Source: SIG587 sp045544035
GTDB lineage: Bacteria > Bacillota > Clostridia > Oscillospirales > Acutalibacteraceae
Length of the DNA stretch: 64,000 nucleotides
Reading direction: 5' to 3'
Assembly: GCA_045544035.1 (NCBI GenBank)
Contig: JAZPYE010000013.1
Location: 62,001-126,000, forward strand
Shown here piece by piece: positions 42,655 to 50,679 of this stretch (positions are counted from its first letter, which is position 1; each line of letters opens with the position of its first letter). Below the pieces are notes generated by a model, which saw nothing but the letters and a program-made list of their open reading frames with translations, was not told where the DNA came from and searched no databases. The position numbers and the translations under genes are program-made.

Positions 42655-43017
42655 ATGAGCGGAATAACATTGTGTGACACCTGCGAGGAAATGCTTTTAC
42701 ACACTGACCTCTTAAAAACATTGAGGTCAACCCTGCCGGCCGATGAAAAGATTTTCGATTTAGCCGAGCTTTTTAAATTTTTCAGCGATTCCACCAGAAT
42801 GAAAATTCTTTTCGTGCTGTTCAGCACCGAGGTTTGCACCTGCGATTTGGCCGCCGCCCTTAATATGACCGCTTCCGCCATTTCCCACCATCTGAATTCT
42901 CTCAAACGGGCAAAGCTAATCAAAAGTCGGCGTGATGGTAAGTCGGTTTTTTATTCCCTTGCCGATGACCACGTGAAAACCATAATCGAAATGGCAATAG
43001 AGCATTTGGATGAATAA
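42655..43017 (+). CDS. ArsR/CadC-family metal-sensing repressor
   Basis: A 120-residue winged helix repressor. The helix-turn-helix ALNMTASAISHHLNSLKRAKLI is preceded by EVCTCDL, the alpha-3 Cys pair of CadC, with N-terminal Cys (LCDTCEE) able to complete an alpha-3N Cd/Pb site. The last helix DDHVKTIIEMAIEHLDE has the exact D-x-H-x10-H-x2-E spacing of the SmtB/CzrA alpha-5 zinc site. It should repress the operon at 40521-40538 and release DNA on metal binding. It begins 3 bp after the ATPase stop. Confidence 0.93.
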   Translation: MSGITLCDTCEEMLLHTDLLKTLRSTLPADEKIFDLAELFKFFSDSTRMKILFVLFSTEVCTCDLAAALNMTASAISHHLNSLKRAKLIKSRRDGKSVFYSLADDHVKTIIEMAIEHLDE

Positions 43018-43021
43018 ACAA

Positions 43022-43058
43022 AAACCCTGAAAGCTTTAGTTTCTTTCAGGGTTTCTTT
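43022..43058. terminator. Terminator after metal operon
   Basis: AAACCCTGAAAG / CTTTCAGGGTTT stem, nine-base loop, T-rich 3' side. It overlaps the end of the convergent YwaF-like gene and can act in both directions. Confidence 0.88.
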
Positions 43059-43842
43059 TTTTAAGCAGGGCTGCCACCTTTAAAACGGTGTATGCCCCAA
43101 GGGTAACCAAAACAGCATAACCGATAACACCTAGCGGAAAAGGCAGGTTTTGCTGAATGTCGGAGTAAACGGGCAGGCTTGCCTTAAAATAAGGGCTTAT
43201 AAAAAACATATTAAAGGTTTGTCCATGAAGCACTCCGCTTTTAAAGACAAGTTCATTTAAGGTAGCTGCCAAGAAAACCACAAGGAGAAAAACAGGCACT
43301 GCCCTTAAAAATGTTTTTTTATTCGCAGGAACATAGCCCGTGAAAAGAAGAAAAATACCCACAGTTATCATTGAGCCGTGACAAACCATAGTTTGAATGT
43401 TAACACCTATAATATTCGTAAAAACCTCCTGCGGGAATAGCATTACGCCAAGCCCCGCCGCAAATGAATAGGATGCCAAAAAGGCGCAAAGCGTGGTGTG
43501 TAGTTTTTTATTCTTTGTAATCCCTGCAATAAGGCCTGCATACATGGGCGTTGAGCAAAACTGAAAAGGGAAAAACCGCCAGGCATAGTTAAAGCGCACC
43601 TTTCCCTCAAAATAAGTAAAGCTAAAAACTATCTGCTTATAAAGTTCAAAGGCCATCACAACAAGCGCGGTGATAAGCAGCACTTTTTTAACAAATTTTT
43701 CATTATGTGCTCGCTTTGCCCTGCAAAGCAAAACCCCCAGCATAACCGACAGAGCAAAAAAGCTTAAATGAAAAAAACCAAAAGCCCTTGGCACCTGCAT
43801 TTTTGCATCAAATATTTTTAAAATCCAAGCAAAATACTCCAC
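43036..43842 (-). CDS. YwaF-family (TMEM164-like) membrane protein
   Basis: A 268-residue protein with seven predicted helices. Conserved elements are RAFGFFHLSFF, WRFFPFQFCSTPMYAGLIAG, SYSFAAGLGVMLFP and MVCHGSMITVGIFLLFTG (a conserved Cys-His near residue 150), typical of YwaF/TMEM164 family proteins; human TMEM164 is an acyltransferase, and the bacterial role is unknown. The RBS AGGAGGCGG lies upstream of ATG 43842, in a region with a CTGTAAATA dyad. Confidence 0.8.
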   Translation of the reverse strand: MEYFAWILKIFDAKMQVPRAFGFFHLSFFALSVMLGVLLCRAKRAHNEKFVKKVLLITALVVMAFELYKQIVFSFTYFEGKVRFNYAWRFFPFQFCSTPMYAGLIAGITKNKKLHTTLCAFLASYSFAAGLGVMLFPQEVFTNIIGVNIQTMVCHGSMITVGIFLLFTGYVPANKKTFLRAVPVFLLVVFLAATLNELVFKSGVLHGQTFNMFFISPYFKASLPVYSDIQQNLPFPLGVIGYAVLVTLGAYTVLKVAALLKKRNPERN

Positions 43843-43853
43843 AACACCGCCTC

Positions 43854-43878
43854 CTGTAAATAGTATTTATATTTACAG
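43854..43878. promoter_or_regulatory. Dyad between divergent reading frames
   Basis: CTGTAAATA (43854-43862) and TATTTACAG (43870-43878), perfect nine-base arms with a seven-base spacer, lying between the YwaF-like gene and a 22-codon plus-strand frame. It may be an operator. Confidence 0.35.
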
Positions 43879-43887
43879 GAATTTTAT

Positions 43888-43956
43888 ATGGTGGCAAAGT
43901 TTGGGGGATTTTTTGATACCCAATATTTTAGAAATTTGGAACAAGAAATCAAATAA
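43888..43956 (+). CDS. Possible 22-residue micropeptide
   Basis: ATG at 43888 opens a 22-codon frame (MVAKFGGFFDTQYFRNLEQE then IK and stop). CAGGA lies seven bases upstream and a strong terminator begins 12 bp after the stop. The peptide is amphipathic with an aromatic centre. There is no homologue I can name and no clear promoter; it could be chance. Confidence 0.3.
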   Translation: MVAKFGGFFDTQYFRNLEQEIK

Positions 43957-43967
43957 CCGCTTATTTT

Positions 43968-43999
43968 AAAAGGACATCTTTTTGCAGATGTCCTTTTTA
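43968..43999. terminator. Intrinsic terminator
   Basis: AAAAGGACATC / GATGTCCTTTT stem with T-run, between the YwaF-like gene and the tRNA region. It could end a plus-strand micropeptide transcript or the tRNA transcript. Confidence 0.75.
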
Positions 44000-44014
44000 T
44001 TTAATCTATATTCT

Positions 44015-44168
44015 CGGACGGGATTCGGTGCGCTCTCGTTTTTTGCCGACGGCTCCGAGCCGTATCGGCAAAACCTTCGTGCTGCCGACTCCACAGCTTC
44101 AAAACGCTATCGCGCGTTTTGAACTGCTCCGACGAACCCTACGGGTTCGCCCACTCGTTAGAGTGGCC
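44015..44168. repeat. Hairpin-rich segment with duplicated tRNA-Glu 3' end
   Basis: CGGACGGGATTCG at 44015-44027 exactly repeats the complement of the tRNA-Glu acceptor/T-arm at 44218-44230. Four perfect hairpins follow: 44045-44069 (GCCGACGGCT...), 44098-44121 (TTCAAAACGC/GCGTTTTGAA), about 44133-44149 (CGAACCC/GGGTTCG) and 44151-44166 (CCACTC/GAGTGG). There is no coding capacity. It resembles a short element inserted at the tRNA 3' end. Confidence 0.6.
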
Positions 44169-44209
44169 AAAATAAAAACCCCCAACCGAAAGGTTGAGGG
44201 TTTTTATTT
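44169..44209 (-). terminator. Terminator of tRNA operon
   Basis: AAAATAAAAACCC-CCAACC, GAAA loop, GGTTG-AGGGTTTTTATTTT. On the minus strand it immediately follows tRNA-Glu. Confidence 0.88.
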
Positions 44210-44285
44210 TGGTGACCCGGACGGGATTCGAACCCGTGTTACCGCCGTGAAAGGGCGGTGTCTTAGGCCTCTTGACCACCGGGCC
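44210..44285 (-). tRNA. tRNA-Glu (TTC)
   Basis: The cloverleaf reads GGCCCGGTGGTCAAGAGGCC at the 5' end, anticodon loop CTTTCAC (TTC), T-loop GGTTCGAATCC and an encoded CCA at 44210-44212. 76 nt. It directly abuts tRNA-Met in a two-tRNA operon on the minus strand. Confidence 0.97.
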
Positions 44286-44362
44286 TGGTAGCGGTAGTGG
44301 GACTTGAACCTACGACACTTCGGGTATGAACCGAATGCTCTAGCCAACTGAGCTATACCGCC
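44286..44362 (-). tRNA. tRNA-Met (CAT), elongator type
   Basis: 77 nt with D-arm AGCTCAGTTGGCTAGAGC, anticodon stem-loop TCGGTTCATACCCGA (CAT), T-loop GGTTCAAGTCC and encoded CCA at 44286-44288. The TTCGGTTCATACCCGAA stem is typical of elongator tRNA-Met rather than initiator or Ile2. Confidence 0.95.
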
Positions 44363-44393
44363 ATATGTCCCACTCGAAAGCGGCGACTGAATT

Positions 44394-44422
44394 ATTATAT
44401 ATGAGGAAAACGGTTTTGTCAA
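44394..44422 (-). promoter_or_regulatory. Consensus promoter of tRNA-Met/tRNA-Glu operon
   Basis: Minus strand TTGACA (44417-44422), 17 bp, TATAAT (44394-44399), a perfect consensus match about 30 bp upstream of tRNA-Met. Confidence 0.92.
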
Positions 44423-44445
44423 TAGTTATTTTTAATTTTTTCCAT

Positions 44446-44473
44446 AAAAGGCCGAGTTTAACCTCGGCCTTTT
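44446..44473 (-). terminator. Terminator of eno
   Basis: AAAAGGCCGAG / CTCGGCCTTTT stem; the hairpin overlaps the eno stop codon. Confidence 0.85.
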
Positions 44474-45716
44474 ATCCGCACTTTATTTCCTGTTCTATCT
44501 TTAAAAGGCGGTTGTATTTTGCAACCCTGTCACTGCGGCAGGGCGCGCCCGTTTTAATTTGCCCAACACCTGTCGCTACAGCTAAATCGGCAATAAAGGT
44601 GTCCTCGGTTTCCCCTGAACGATGGGAAAGAATACAGTTATAGCCATTTTCCTTGGCGAGAGAAATTACATCAAGGGTTTCGGTTAGGGTGCCGATTTGG
44701 TTAGGTTTTATAAGAATGGCATTTGCCGCACCCGATTTAATTCCCGCCTCAAGTCTTTTTGTGTTGGTCACAAAAAGGTCATCACCCACAAGCTGAATTT
44801 TTTCTCCCAGTTTTTTTGTCAGTTTGCCCCAGGCGTGCCAGTCATCCTCCCCAAGACCGTCCTCAATGGAAATCACGGGGTATTTACCGATTAATGTTTC
44901 GTAATATTGGGTGAGATTATCGGCGCTCATTTTAAGGTCTCTTTTGGGCAGCAGATAATCGCTTCTCCCCCTGTTCCATTCCCCCGATGCCACATCAAGG
45001 GCAATGTTTATATCCTTTTCGCTGTAGCCTGCCGACCTTACCGCCTGCATAATGAGTTCCAGCGCCTTTTCATCGCTTTGGAGATTGGGAGCAAAGCCGC
45101 CCTCATCACCAACACCGCAGGAAAGACCTTGGGCTTTTAAAATTTTATTAAGGCTGTGATAAACCTCACTGCACATTTTAAGCCCCTCAGCGAAGCTTTT
45201 GCAGGAAATGGGAACAATCATAAATTCCTGCATATCAATGTTATTTGCCGCGTGGGCGCCGCCGTTTAAAATGTTCATCATGGGTCTTGGCATTTTATCA
45301 CAAATTGCACCGCCTAAATACCTGTAAAGCGGCATTTTAAGACTTTCCGCAGCCGCTCTTGCCACCGCCAGGGACACGGCTAAAATGGCATTGGCACCAA
45401 GGTTTGATTTGTTTTCGCTGCCGTCAAGGTCACGCATTATTTTATCAATTTCCCTTTGTTTTAAGACATCTACGCCCAAAAGATTTGGAGCGATTGCCCT
45501 TTCAATGTTGGCAACCGCCTTTAAAACGCCCTTGCCGAAATATCTGTTTTTATCCCCGTCACGAAGCTCTATGGCCTCATAAATTCCCGTTGATGCACCC
45601 GATGGACAAAGGGCGAAGCCCCTGGCGCCGCACTCGGTTATAACCTCAGCGCCAACGGTAGGGTTGCCTCTTGAATCAAGCATTTCATAGGCACTTATTG
45701 CAGTAATTTTACTCAC
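44472..45716 (-). CDS. eno: Enolase
   Basis: Converts 2-phosphoglycerate to phosphoenolpyruvate in glycolysis. The 414-residue protein shows MLDSRGNPTVGAEV, PSGASTGIYEAIELRD, NILNGGAHAANNIDMQEFMI, GDEGGFAPN, the metal ligands around LDVASGEW, ISIEDGL and DDLFVTN, the catalytic Lys in ILIKPNQIGTLTE, and SHRSGETEDTFIADLAVA. The start is GTG 45716 with GGAG eight bases upstream. AASGEWNR replaces the more usual ASEFY, a small deviation. Monocistronic between terminator and the divergent rlmB promoter. Confidence 0.96.
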   Translation of the reverse strand: MSKITAISAYEMLDSRGNPTVGAEVITECGARGFALCPSGASTGIYEAIELRDGDKNRYFGKGVLKAVANIERAIAPNLLGVDVLKQREIDKIMRDLDGSENKSNLGANAILAVSLAVARAAAESLKMPLYRYLGGAICDKMPRPMMNILNGGAHAANNIDMQEFMIVPISCKSFAEGLKMCSEVYHSLNKILKAQGLSCGVGDEGGFAPNLQSDEKALELIMQAVRSAGYSEKDINIALDVASGEWNRGRSDYLLPKRDLKMSADNLTQYYETLIGKYPVISIEDGLGEDDWHAWGKLTKKLGEKIQLVGDDLFVTNTKRLEAGIKSGAANAILIKPNQIGTLTETLDVISLAKENGYNCILSHRSGETEDTFIADLAVATGVGQIKTGAPCRSDRVAKYNRLLKIEQEIKCG

Positions 45717-45781
45717 TTTAAAAACTCCTTTACTTTAGTAAAATTTTCTTTCACTTTGCTCTTTTATTTTGTGATAATGTA

Positions 45782-45790
45782 TGCTATAAT
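45782..45790 (+). promoter_or_regulatory. Extended -10 promoter of rlmB
   Basis: TGCTATAAT (TG at 45782-45783, TATAAT at 45785-45790). No good -35 lies 17 bp upstream, consistent with an extended -10 promoter. Confidence 0.55.
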
Positions 45791-45835
45791 ATACTTTGTA
45801 TAAGTATTATTTAATAAAGAGAGGTTTTGTTCTAA

Positions 45836-46603
45836 ATGGAAGAAAGACAAATTAATAAAACCGAAGAACAAGACATGAACATAATTGTGGGTCGCAACTC
45901 CGTTATGGAGGCGGTGCGCTCAGGTAGGGAAATTGACCGTTTGCTCATTGTTAAGGGTGCGGCAGGCGGCTCGGTGGCATCTATAATTGCCAAGTGTTCG
46001 GCCCGTGGCATCCCCATTAAGGAGGTGCCGGCCCAAAAGCTTGATTTTCTTTGCGGTCACACAAACCACCAGGGTGTTGGCGTTATGATTGCGCAGCAGG
46101 CCTATTCCACGGTTGAGGATATTTTAAGCCTTGCGAAGAAAAGGAATGAGGCTCCCTTCATAATTATTTGCGATGAAATTGAGGACCCCCACAACCTTGG
46201 CGCAATAATCAGAACGGCCGAGTGCTGCGGCGCGCACGGAATCATCATTCCAAAAAGGCGCAGCGCCTCGCTCAGTGCAACGGTGGCAAAATCGGCAAGC
46301 GGCGCACTTGAATATGTGCCCGTTGCCCGTGTTACAAACCTTGTAAATGAAATTGAAAAATTAAAAAAACAGGGTGTTTGGGTGTTCGGCGCCGATATGG
46401 ATGGCGAGGACTACACAAAAACCGACTTCTCCTCTCCCACCGCCATTGTTATCGGCAATGAGGGAAAGGGAATTGGAAGGCTGGTAAGGGAGAACTGTGA
46501 TGGGATTATTTCCCTGCCTATGTTCGGGAAAATTAATTCTCTTAACGCTTCGGTTGCCGCAGGTGTACTTATGTACCAAGTGGTTAAATCAAGAAACAAA
46601 TAA
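45836..46603 (+). CDS. rlmB: 23S rRNA 2'-O-methyltransferase of the RlmB/TrmH (SPOUT) family
   Basis: A 255-residue SPOUT methyltransferase. The N-terminal substrate-binding domain (NIIVGRNSVMEAVRSGREID) is followed by IICDEIEDPHNLGAIIRTAECCGAHGIIIPKRR, VIGNEGKGIGRLVRENCDGIISLPMFGKINSLNASVAAGVLMYQ, the three SPOUT motifs that form the SAM-binding trefoil knot. RlmB modifies G2251 of 23S rRNA. The RBS GAGAGG is 13 bases from the ATG; an internal ATG at 45875 (MNIIVG) is possible. The next gene follows by 28 bp. Confidence 0.93.
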   Translation: MEERQINKTEEQDMNIIVGRNSVMEAVRSGREIDRLLIVKGAAGGSVASIIAKCSARGIPIKEVPAQKLDFLCGHTNHQGVGVMIAQQAYSTVEDILSLAKKRNEAPFIIICDEIEDPHNLGAIIRTAECCGAHGIIIPKRRSASLSATVAKSASGALEYVPVARVTNLVNEIEKLKKQGVWVFGADMDGEDYTKTDFSSPTAIVIGNEGKGIGRLVRENCDGIISLPMFGKINSLNASVAAGVLMYQVVKSRNK

Positions 46604-46631
46604 CAAAAAACTTTTGGGTGGATAAAAAACT

Positions 46632-49190
46632 ATGGGTTGGTTCTCAAGAAAAAAAGACCTTGAATTTTGTGAAAATTACAGTGCAAACGAGGAAGCCGAG
46701 GATTTTTATGCCGAGGCGCAAAAAAACGCCGCCGTCAAGGCTCCAAAAGCACCTAAACACGCCTTAACCATAAACGAGGTTGAAGCGATTGAGCCGCAGA
46801 GCGCCTCTATTCCTATGACAGGGGAAGCCTCATTTAGCCCCATTGATGCCCTGCGTGCCCGCATTTTAAAGCAGGCTGAAGATGAGGCTAAAAAAGAGCA
46901 GGAACGGCTGTTGAAAGAAAAAGAGGAAGAGAAAAAAAGGCTTGCTGAAGAAAGGGCAAAGGAAAAAGCCAGAAAAACCACAAATCTTTTAGAAAAATGC
47001 ACACCCTTCATTCTTGATGGTGGCAACACTGATATTAAGGTAGAACCCACATACATTTTAGAGAGCATTGACAGTATTCTCGGCACTAAAAAGGCAAAAA
47101 AACAGGAAAGCGAAGATACCAAGGTTAAAGTCGAAGTTAAAAATGAGCCTAAAAGGGCCGTACAGCCCCAAGCGCCTAAAAAAGTTACACCCACGGTGCA
47201 GTCTGAAACCATTGTTATGGAGCGCGCCGATTTTACAAAAATCCCTATGCTTTCCGACATTGACAGCGCCCCCTTGGCAGAGGAATCGGACGATTTAAAA
47301 GAAAGCCGGAATATTTTCGCAACCACACAGTTTACCCAGCGCTTTGACATCGCCTCGGATTCTGGTAAAAGCACCCTGACCTTTACCCGTATAACTGATT
47401 TAAAATCAAGTATTTCCGAAACCGACAATTCACAAAATGAGGAAAAAATCCTTGCAGACATTTTCGGGACCGACCCTAAAAAGGATAAATTTGTGCCCGA
47501 GGATGAATATAAAAGCATTTCCGATGCTAAGCGCATTGGTGTAAAACTTAAAAAGGATAAGCGGAACACTTTCTTGGCTTCTCTGATTTCGGTGCTTGGG
47601 CTCATTCTTTCTGGAATTTTTTGCATTCCTGCAGTGGAAATTTTCCTTGCGGCAACCCCTAATCTTTTCACCTTCCTACAGTTTGCATTTTTGGCCCTTT
47701 GCCTCGGCGCAAACTGGAAAATGTTTTATCACGCATTTAAAGGCCTTTTATCCAAAACAATAACACCCGATTTAGCCACCGTTTTAACCATTGCCGTGGG
47801 TGTTGTTTCAGCCTGCCTTTCGCTCGATAGTCAGGCGACCTTTGGCTACACGATTTTACTTTGCTGTTTCCTTTTGGCTTCAAGAAGCATTCTCTATTTT
47901 AAAAAAGCCTCTTACATTATCAACAACTTTAGAATTATTGCCAACTCAAAGAGGAAAAACGCAGTCACCCTCATTGGTGACCGCCCCACCACCTTTGCAA
48001 TGGCAAGAAACGTCATTGAAGGCGATGTGCTTGTAACCGCCACAAAGGAAACCACAAACGTAACCGACTATATGAAAAATGCCACTGCGCCAATGCAGTT
48101 TGAAGGCGGCTTCTTCATTTTGGCAATTGTCTTTGCCGCAGCCGCAATTCTCGGTGGCTTGTCGGTTGGAATGTCACAAACTGCCGAAATCGGAATGCTC
48201 ACCGCATTTCTTATTATGTCCTTGCTGGTTGCCCCAACCGCCCTTGCCTGCGACATTGTGCCCCTTTGTTCGGCTTCAAAAAAACTGAATAAATTTGGTG
48301 CAATGATTTCGGGCAAAAAGGCTATTAACCGCATCGACTCTGCTAATGCCTGCGTTTTGCACTCCACCGATTTCTTCCCCCACGGCACAGTCACCCTTCA
48401 CAGCCTGCAGGTTTTATCCGACAATTCTATTGATGAAACCCTGCTTGATGCCGCAGCAATAACCTCACACCTTAACTCCCCCCTTGCCGATATTTTTGCG
48501 GATATCGCCGCCACCGATGTGAGCAAAGCCTTGCCCGAGGCTGACACGGTTAAATATGAAAATCAGCTTGGCATCACAGGTTGGGTTAAGGACCGCCACC
48601 TGTTCATCGGCAACCGCACCCTTCTTGAGGCACACGGAATTAAGTTGCCGAGTTTAGAGGTTGATAAAAGAATTATGCGCCAGGGCTTTTTCCCGGTTTA
48701 TGTTGCCAGCGGTCAAAAGGCTTGCGCATTGCTTGTTATAAAATATAATGTTAGTGAGCGTGTTGCAAAGGAGCTTAATAAGCTGTGTAGCATCGGTGTT
48801 ACAATTCTGGTAAACAACTGTGACTCCAACATTAGCGAGCAAATGCTTTGCGATTATTTCTCTCTCGACCCCGACTGCATTAAGATTATGACCGATTCGG
48901 GAATTCACATGTACAAAACCCAGGTAAACTATACAAAATCTTCCAATGCACCTGCCGTTTTCCTGGGGCGCTCGGCGGTGCTTTCATCCATCATTTTAAC
49001 CGCCATAAAAACTAAAAAGGCCATTTCCCTTTGGCGAATTTTACATATCGTTGCCGCTTCCCTTGCCGCACTCACCATCATTTCTTTGGGTGTCACAGGC
49101 AGTGAAATTTCAGTTAACGGTTTTCACACAATAATTTTCGAAACCGCACTTCTTATTTTGAGCAGTATTCTAAATCTTTTTTATAAATAA
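46632..49190 (+). CDS. Degenerate P-type-ATPase-like membrane protein
   Basis: An 852-residue protein. Residues 1-310 are a charged cytosolic region with a Lys/Glu coiled coil (about 80-118). From about 315 on it follows the layout of a heavy-metal P-type ATPase, but the catalytic motifs are lost: CPC in the ion-binding helix becomes APT (about 534-536), DKTGTVT becomes FPHGTVT (582-588), GVSCLIDG-like text becomes GITGWVKDRHLFIGNRTLLE, TGD becomes NNC and GDGxND is absent. It ends with two hydrophobic helices. It probably no longer pumps ions and may be a structural or regulatory protein. It is co-transcribed with rlmB. Confidence 0.75.
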   Translation: MGWFSRKKDLEFCENYSANEEAEDFYAEAQKNAAVKAPKAPKHALTINEVEAIEPQSASIPMTGEASFSPIDALRARILKQAEDEAKKEQERLLKEKEEEKKRLAEERAKEKARKTTNLLEKCTPFILDGGNTDIKVEPTYILESIDSILGTKKAKKQESEDTKVKVEVKNEPKRAVQPQAPKKVTPTVQSETIVMERADFTKIPMLSDIDSAPLAEESDDLKESRNIFATTQFTQRFDIASDSGKSTLTFTRITDLKSSISETDNSQNEEKILADIFGTDPKKDKFVPEDEYKSISDAKRIGVKLKKDKRNTFLASLISVLGLILSGIFCIPAVEIFLAATPNLFTFLQFAFLALCLGANWKMFYHAFKGLLSKTITPDLATVLTIAVGVVSACLSLDSQATFGYTILLCCFLLASRSILYFKKASYIINNFRIIANSKRKNAVTLIGDRPTTFAMARNVIEGDVLVTATKETTNVTDYMKNATAPMQFEGGFFILAIVFAAAAILGGLSVGMSQTAEIGMLTAFLIMSLLVAPTALACDIVPLCSASKKLNKFGAMISGKKAINRIDSANACVLHSTDFFPHGTVTLHSLQVLSDNSIDETLLDAAAITSHLNSPLADIFADIAATDVSKALPEADTVKYENQLGITGWVKDRHLFIGNRTLLEAHGIKLPSLEVDKRIMRQGFFPVYVASGQKACALLVIKYNVSERVAKELNKLCSIGVTILVNNCDSNISEQMLCDYFSLDPDCIKIMTDSGIHMYKTQVNYTKSSNAPAVFLGRSAVLSSIILTAIKTKKAISLWRILHIVAASLAALTIISLGVTGSEISVNGFHTIIFETALLILSSILNLFYK

Positions 49191-49194
49191 ACCA

Positions 49195-49470
49195 TAAGTT
49201 GGCGAAAGTCGAACCAGTTACGCCTTCAAAACAAAATTTTCGGTAATAGTTTGCCTCAAAACTGAAATACGCCAGTATCCTCAAGTTTTGTCGGCTTCCT
49301 CTAACACAAAAATTTTAGTTTTGAAAGGTCGGAGAGTTTCTGCCAACGAATTTATTAAGCTTACAAAGCGTAATTTTGCCGCAAGGCTGACGCCTTGCAA
49401 AAAAATACGCAAAGTCAGATTATTAAAGGCGGTGAGCGAAACCGTATCGGGTTCGACTCTCGCCAACTTA
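49195..49470 (+). repeat. Structured 276-bp element with inverted ends (copy 2)
   Basis: Inverted ends AAGTTGGCGAAAGTCGAACC (49196-49215) and its complement at 49450-49469, one mismatch. Inner arms 49223-49240 / 49309-49328, a small hairpin ATAC-GCCA-GTAT (49267-49278), and hairpin GCAAGGCTGACGCCTTGC (49381-49398) enclosed by GCGTA/TACGC. Offsets match copy 1 (36875-37152) within a few bases. It fills the gap between the degenerate ATPase and the O-antigen-ligase gene. Confidence 0.75.
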
Positions 49471-49487
49471 AAAGAAGGTGACTATCG

Positions 49488-50654
49488 GTGCCTGAAAAAT
49501 TAAAAAAATTATTTACCTTTAAGGATTTTGAGCAGGGTGAAATTTTGCTTTATGCACTTGCTATAAGCATTTTCATCCACTATGTCTTAGCTGCGGCCAT
49601 GCTTGTTATAATCGCATTTGCGGTGCTTATAAATGGGAAATACCGCCGAATGCTCAAAGCCCTTAAGTACCGCTTTGTGGGCTATGCCTTTTGCCTGATC
49701 ACCGCCCTTGTTGCAGCAATAAATAGCAACTGGCTTGGCCTGCTTTGCTCCTTTGGCGCTTTTGTGATTTTCATCACAGGGCACTTTGCCCACTCTGTGA
49801 TGACCGCAAAAACTTATGAAAACTGCCTTAACCTTTGCTGTGTTTGCTCCTATTTTGTATCGGTTTATGCCATTATTGAACGAATTTGCTTTTGGCAAAT
49901 CCCAAATTACCGTTGCTCCGGTCTTTTCTTTAATCCTAACTACCTTGCAACAATAATAGCCACCGTTATTATAATTTGCGCCTACAAGGTTATTGCAAGA
50001 AAGGGAAATCAGATTTTCTATTATATAACGGCAGTCGTTTGCGTTTTTCCACTTTATTTTAGCGGCAGTATGTTTATCTGGATTGAGGTTTTCATTGCCG
50101 TTGCCGTGCTTTTATCCCTTACCAACAAGCACAATGTTTTAAGCATTTTCCTTATCATTGTTTCCTTCTGCTGTGCAATTATTTATTTTGCACCTGATAT
50201 TATCCCCCGTTTTAGCGAATCATCCGAAACCCTGCAGAACCGACTGCGTATTTGGGAGCTGAGCATTGAAACAATAAAACTGAATCCTATTTTCGGAAAG
50301 GGCTTTTTGACCTATTACTACATGTTTCGTGATTTCTCCCCGGCATATCCTACCACCCACGCGCACAATATACTCTTAGAGCCTGTTTTAAGCTTCGGCA
50401 TTGCAGGCACACTTATCCTTATTGCATTTTTAGCATTTTATTACAGGCGCCTGCTTTACTGTAAGTCTTATCTTAGCCGTTCACACATAAGCGCCCTTAT
50501 TTTGGCCCTCACGGCAGGTGTTGTGGTTCACAGCCTTGTTGACATGACAATGCTTTGGATTCAGACCGCAGCGCTTTACGCCATTATTATGGCGGGTGTG
50601 GGTGCCGATGAAAAAAATCTCATTGAACTCAAAGCCCAAAAAAATAACAATTAA
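49488..50654 (+). CDS. O-antigen ligase / Wzy-like polymerase membrane protein
   Basis: A 388-residue protein with about eleven hydrophobic helices. The Wzy_C-type signature is visible: NRLRIWELSIETIKLNPIFGKGF followed by the outer loop ending THAHNILLEPVLSFG. Members join polysaccharide repeat units or move them to a carrier. The substrate here is unknown. The start is GTG 49488 with AGAAGGTGA upstream. The gene lies directly after the structured element and overlaps nothing; metG starts 25 bp after its stop, suggesting co-transcription. Confidence 0.82.
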   Translation: MPEKLKKLFTFKDFEQGEILLYALAISIFIHYVLAAAMLVIIAFAVLINGKYRRMLKALKYRFVGYAFCLITALVAAINSNWLGLLCSFGAFVIFITGHFAHSVMTAKTYENCLNLCCVCSYFVSVYAIIERICFWQIPNYRCSGLFFNPNYLATIIATVIIICAYKVIARKGNQIFYYITAVVCVFPLYFSGSMFIWIEVFIAVAVLLSLTNKHNVLSIFLIIVSFCCAIIYFAPDIIPRFSESSETLQNRLRIWELSIETIKLNPIFGKGFLTYYYMFRDFSPAYPTTHAHNILLEPVLSFGIAGTLILIAFLAFYYRRLLYCKSYLSRSHISALILALTAGVVVHSLVDMTMLWIQTAALYAIIMAGVGADEKNLIELKAQKNNN

Positions 50655-50679
50655 GTTCTCAAAGGAGACATTAAATATC

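Noticed and set aside
50596..50679. N-terminal extension of MetG
   Set aside because: It overlaps the coding end of the previous gene and lies upstream of the AAAGGAGA ribosome binding site; the family starts at MEKQTFYITT.
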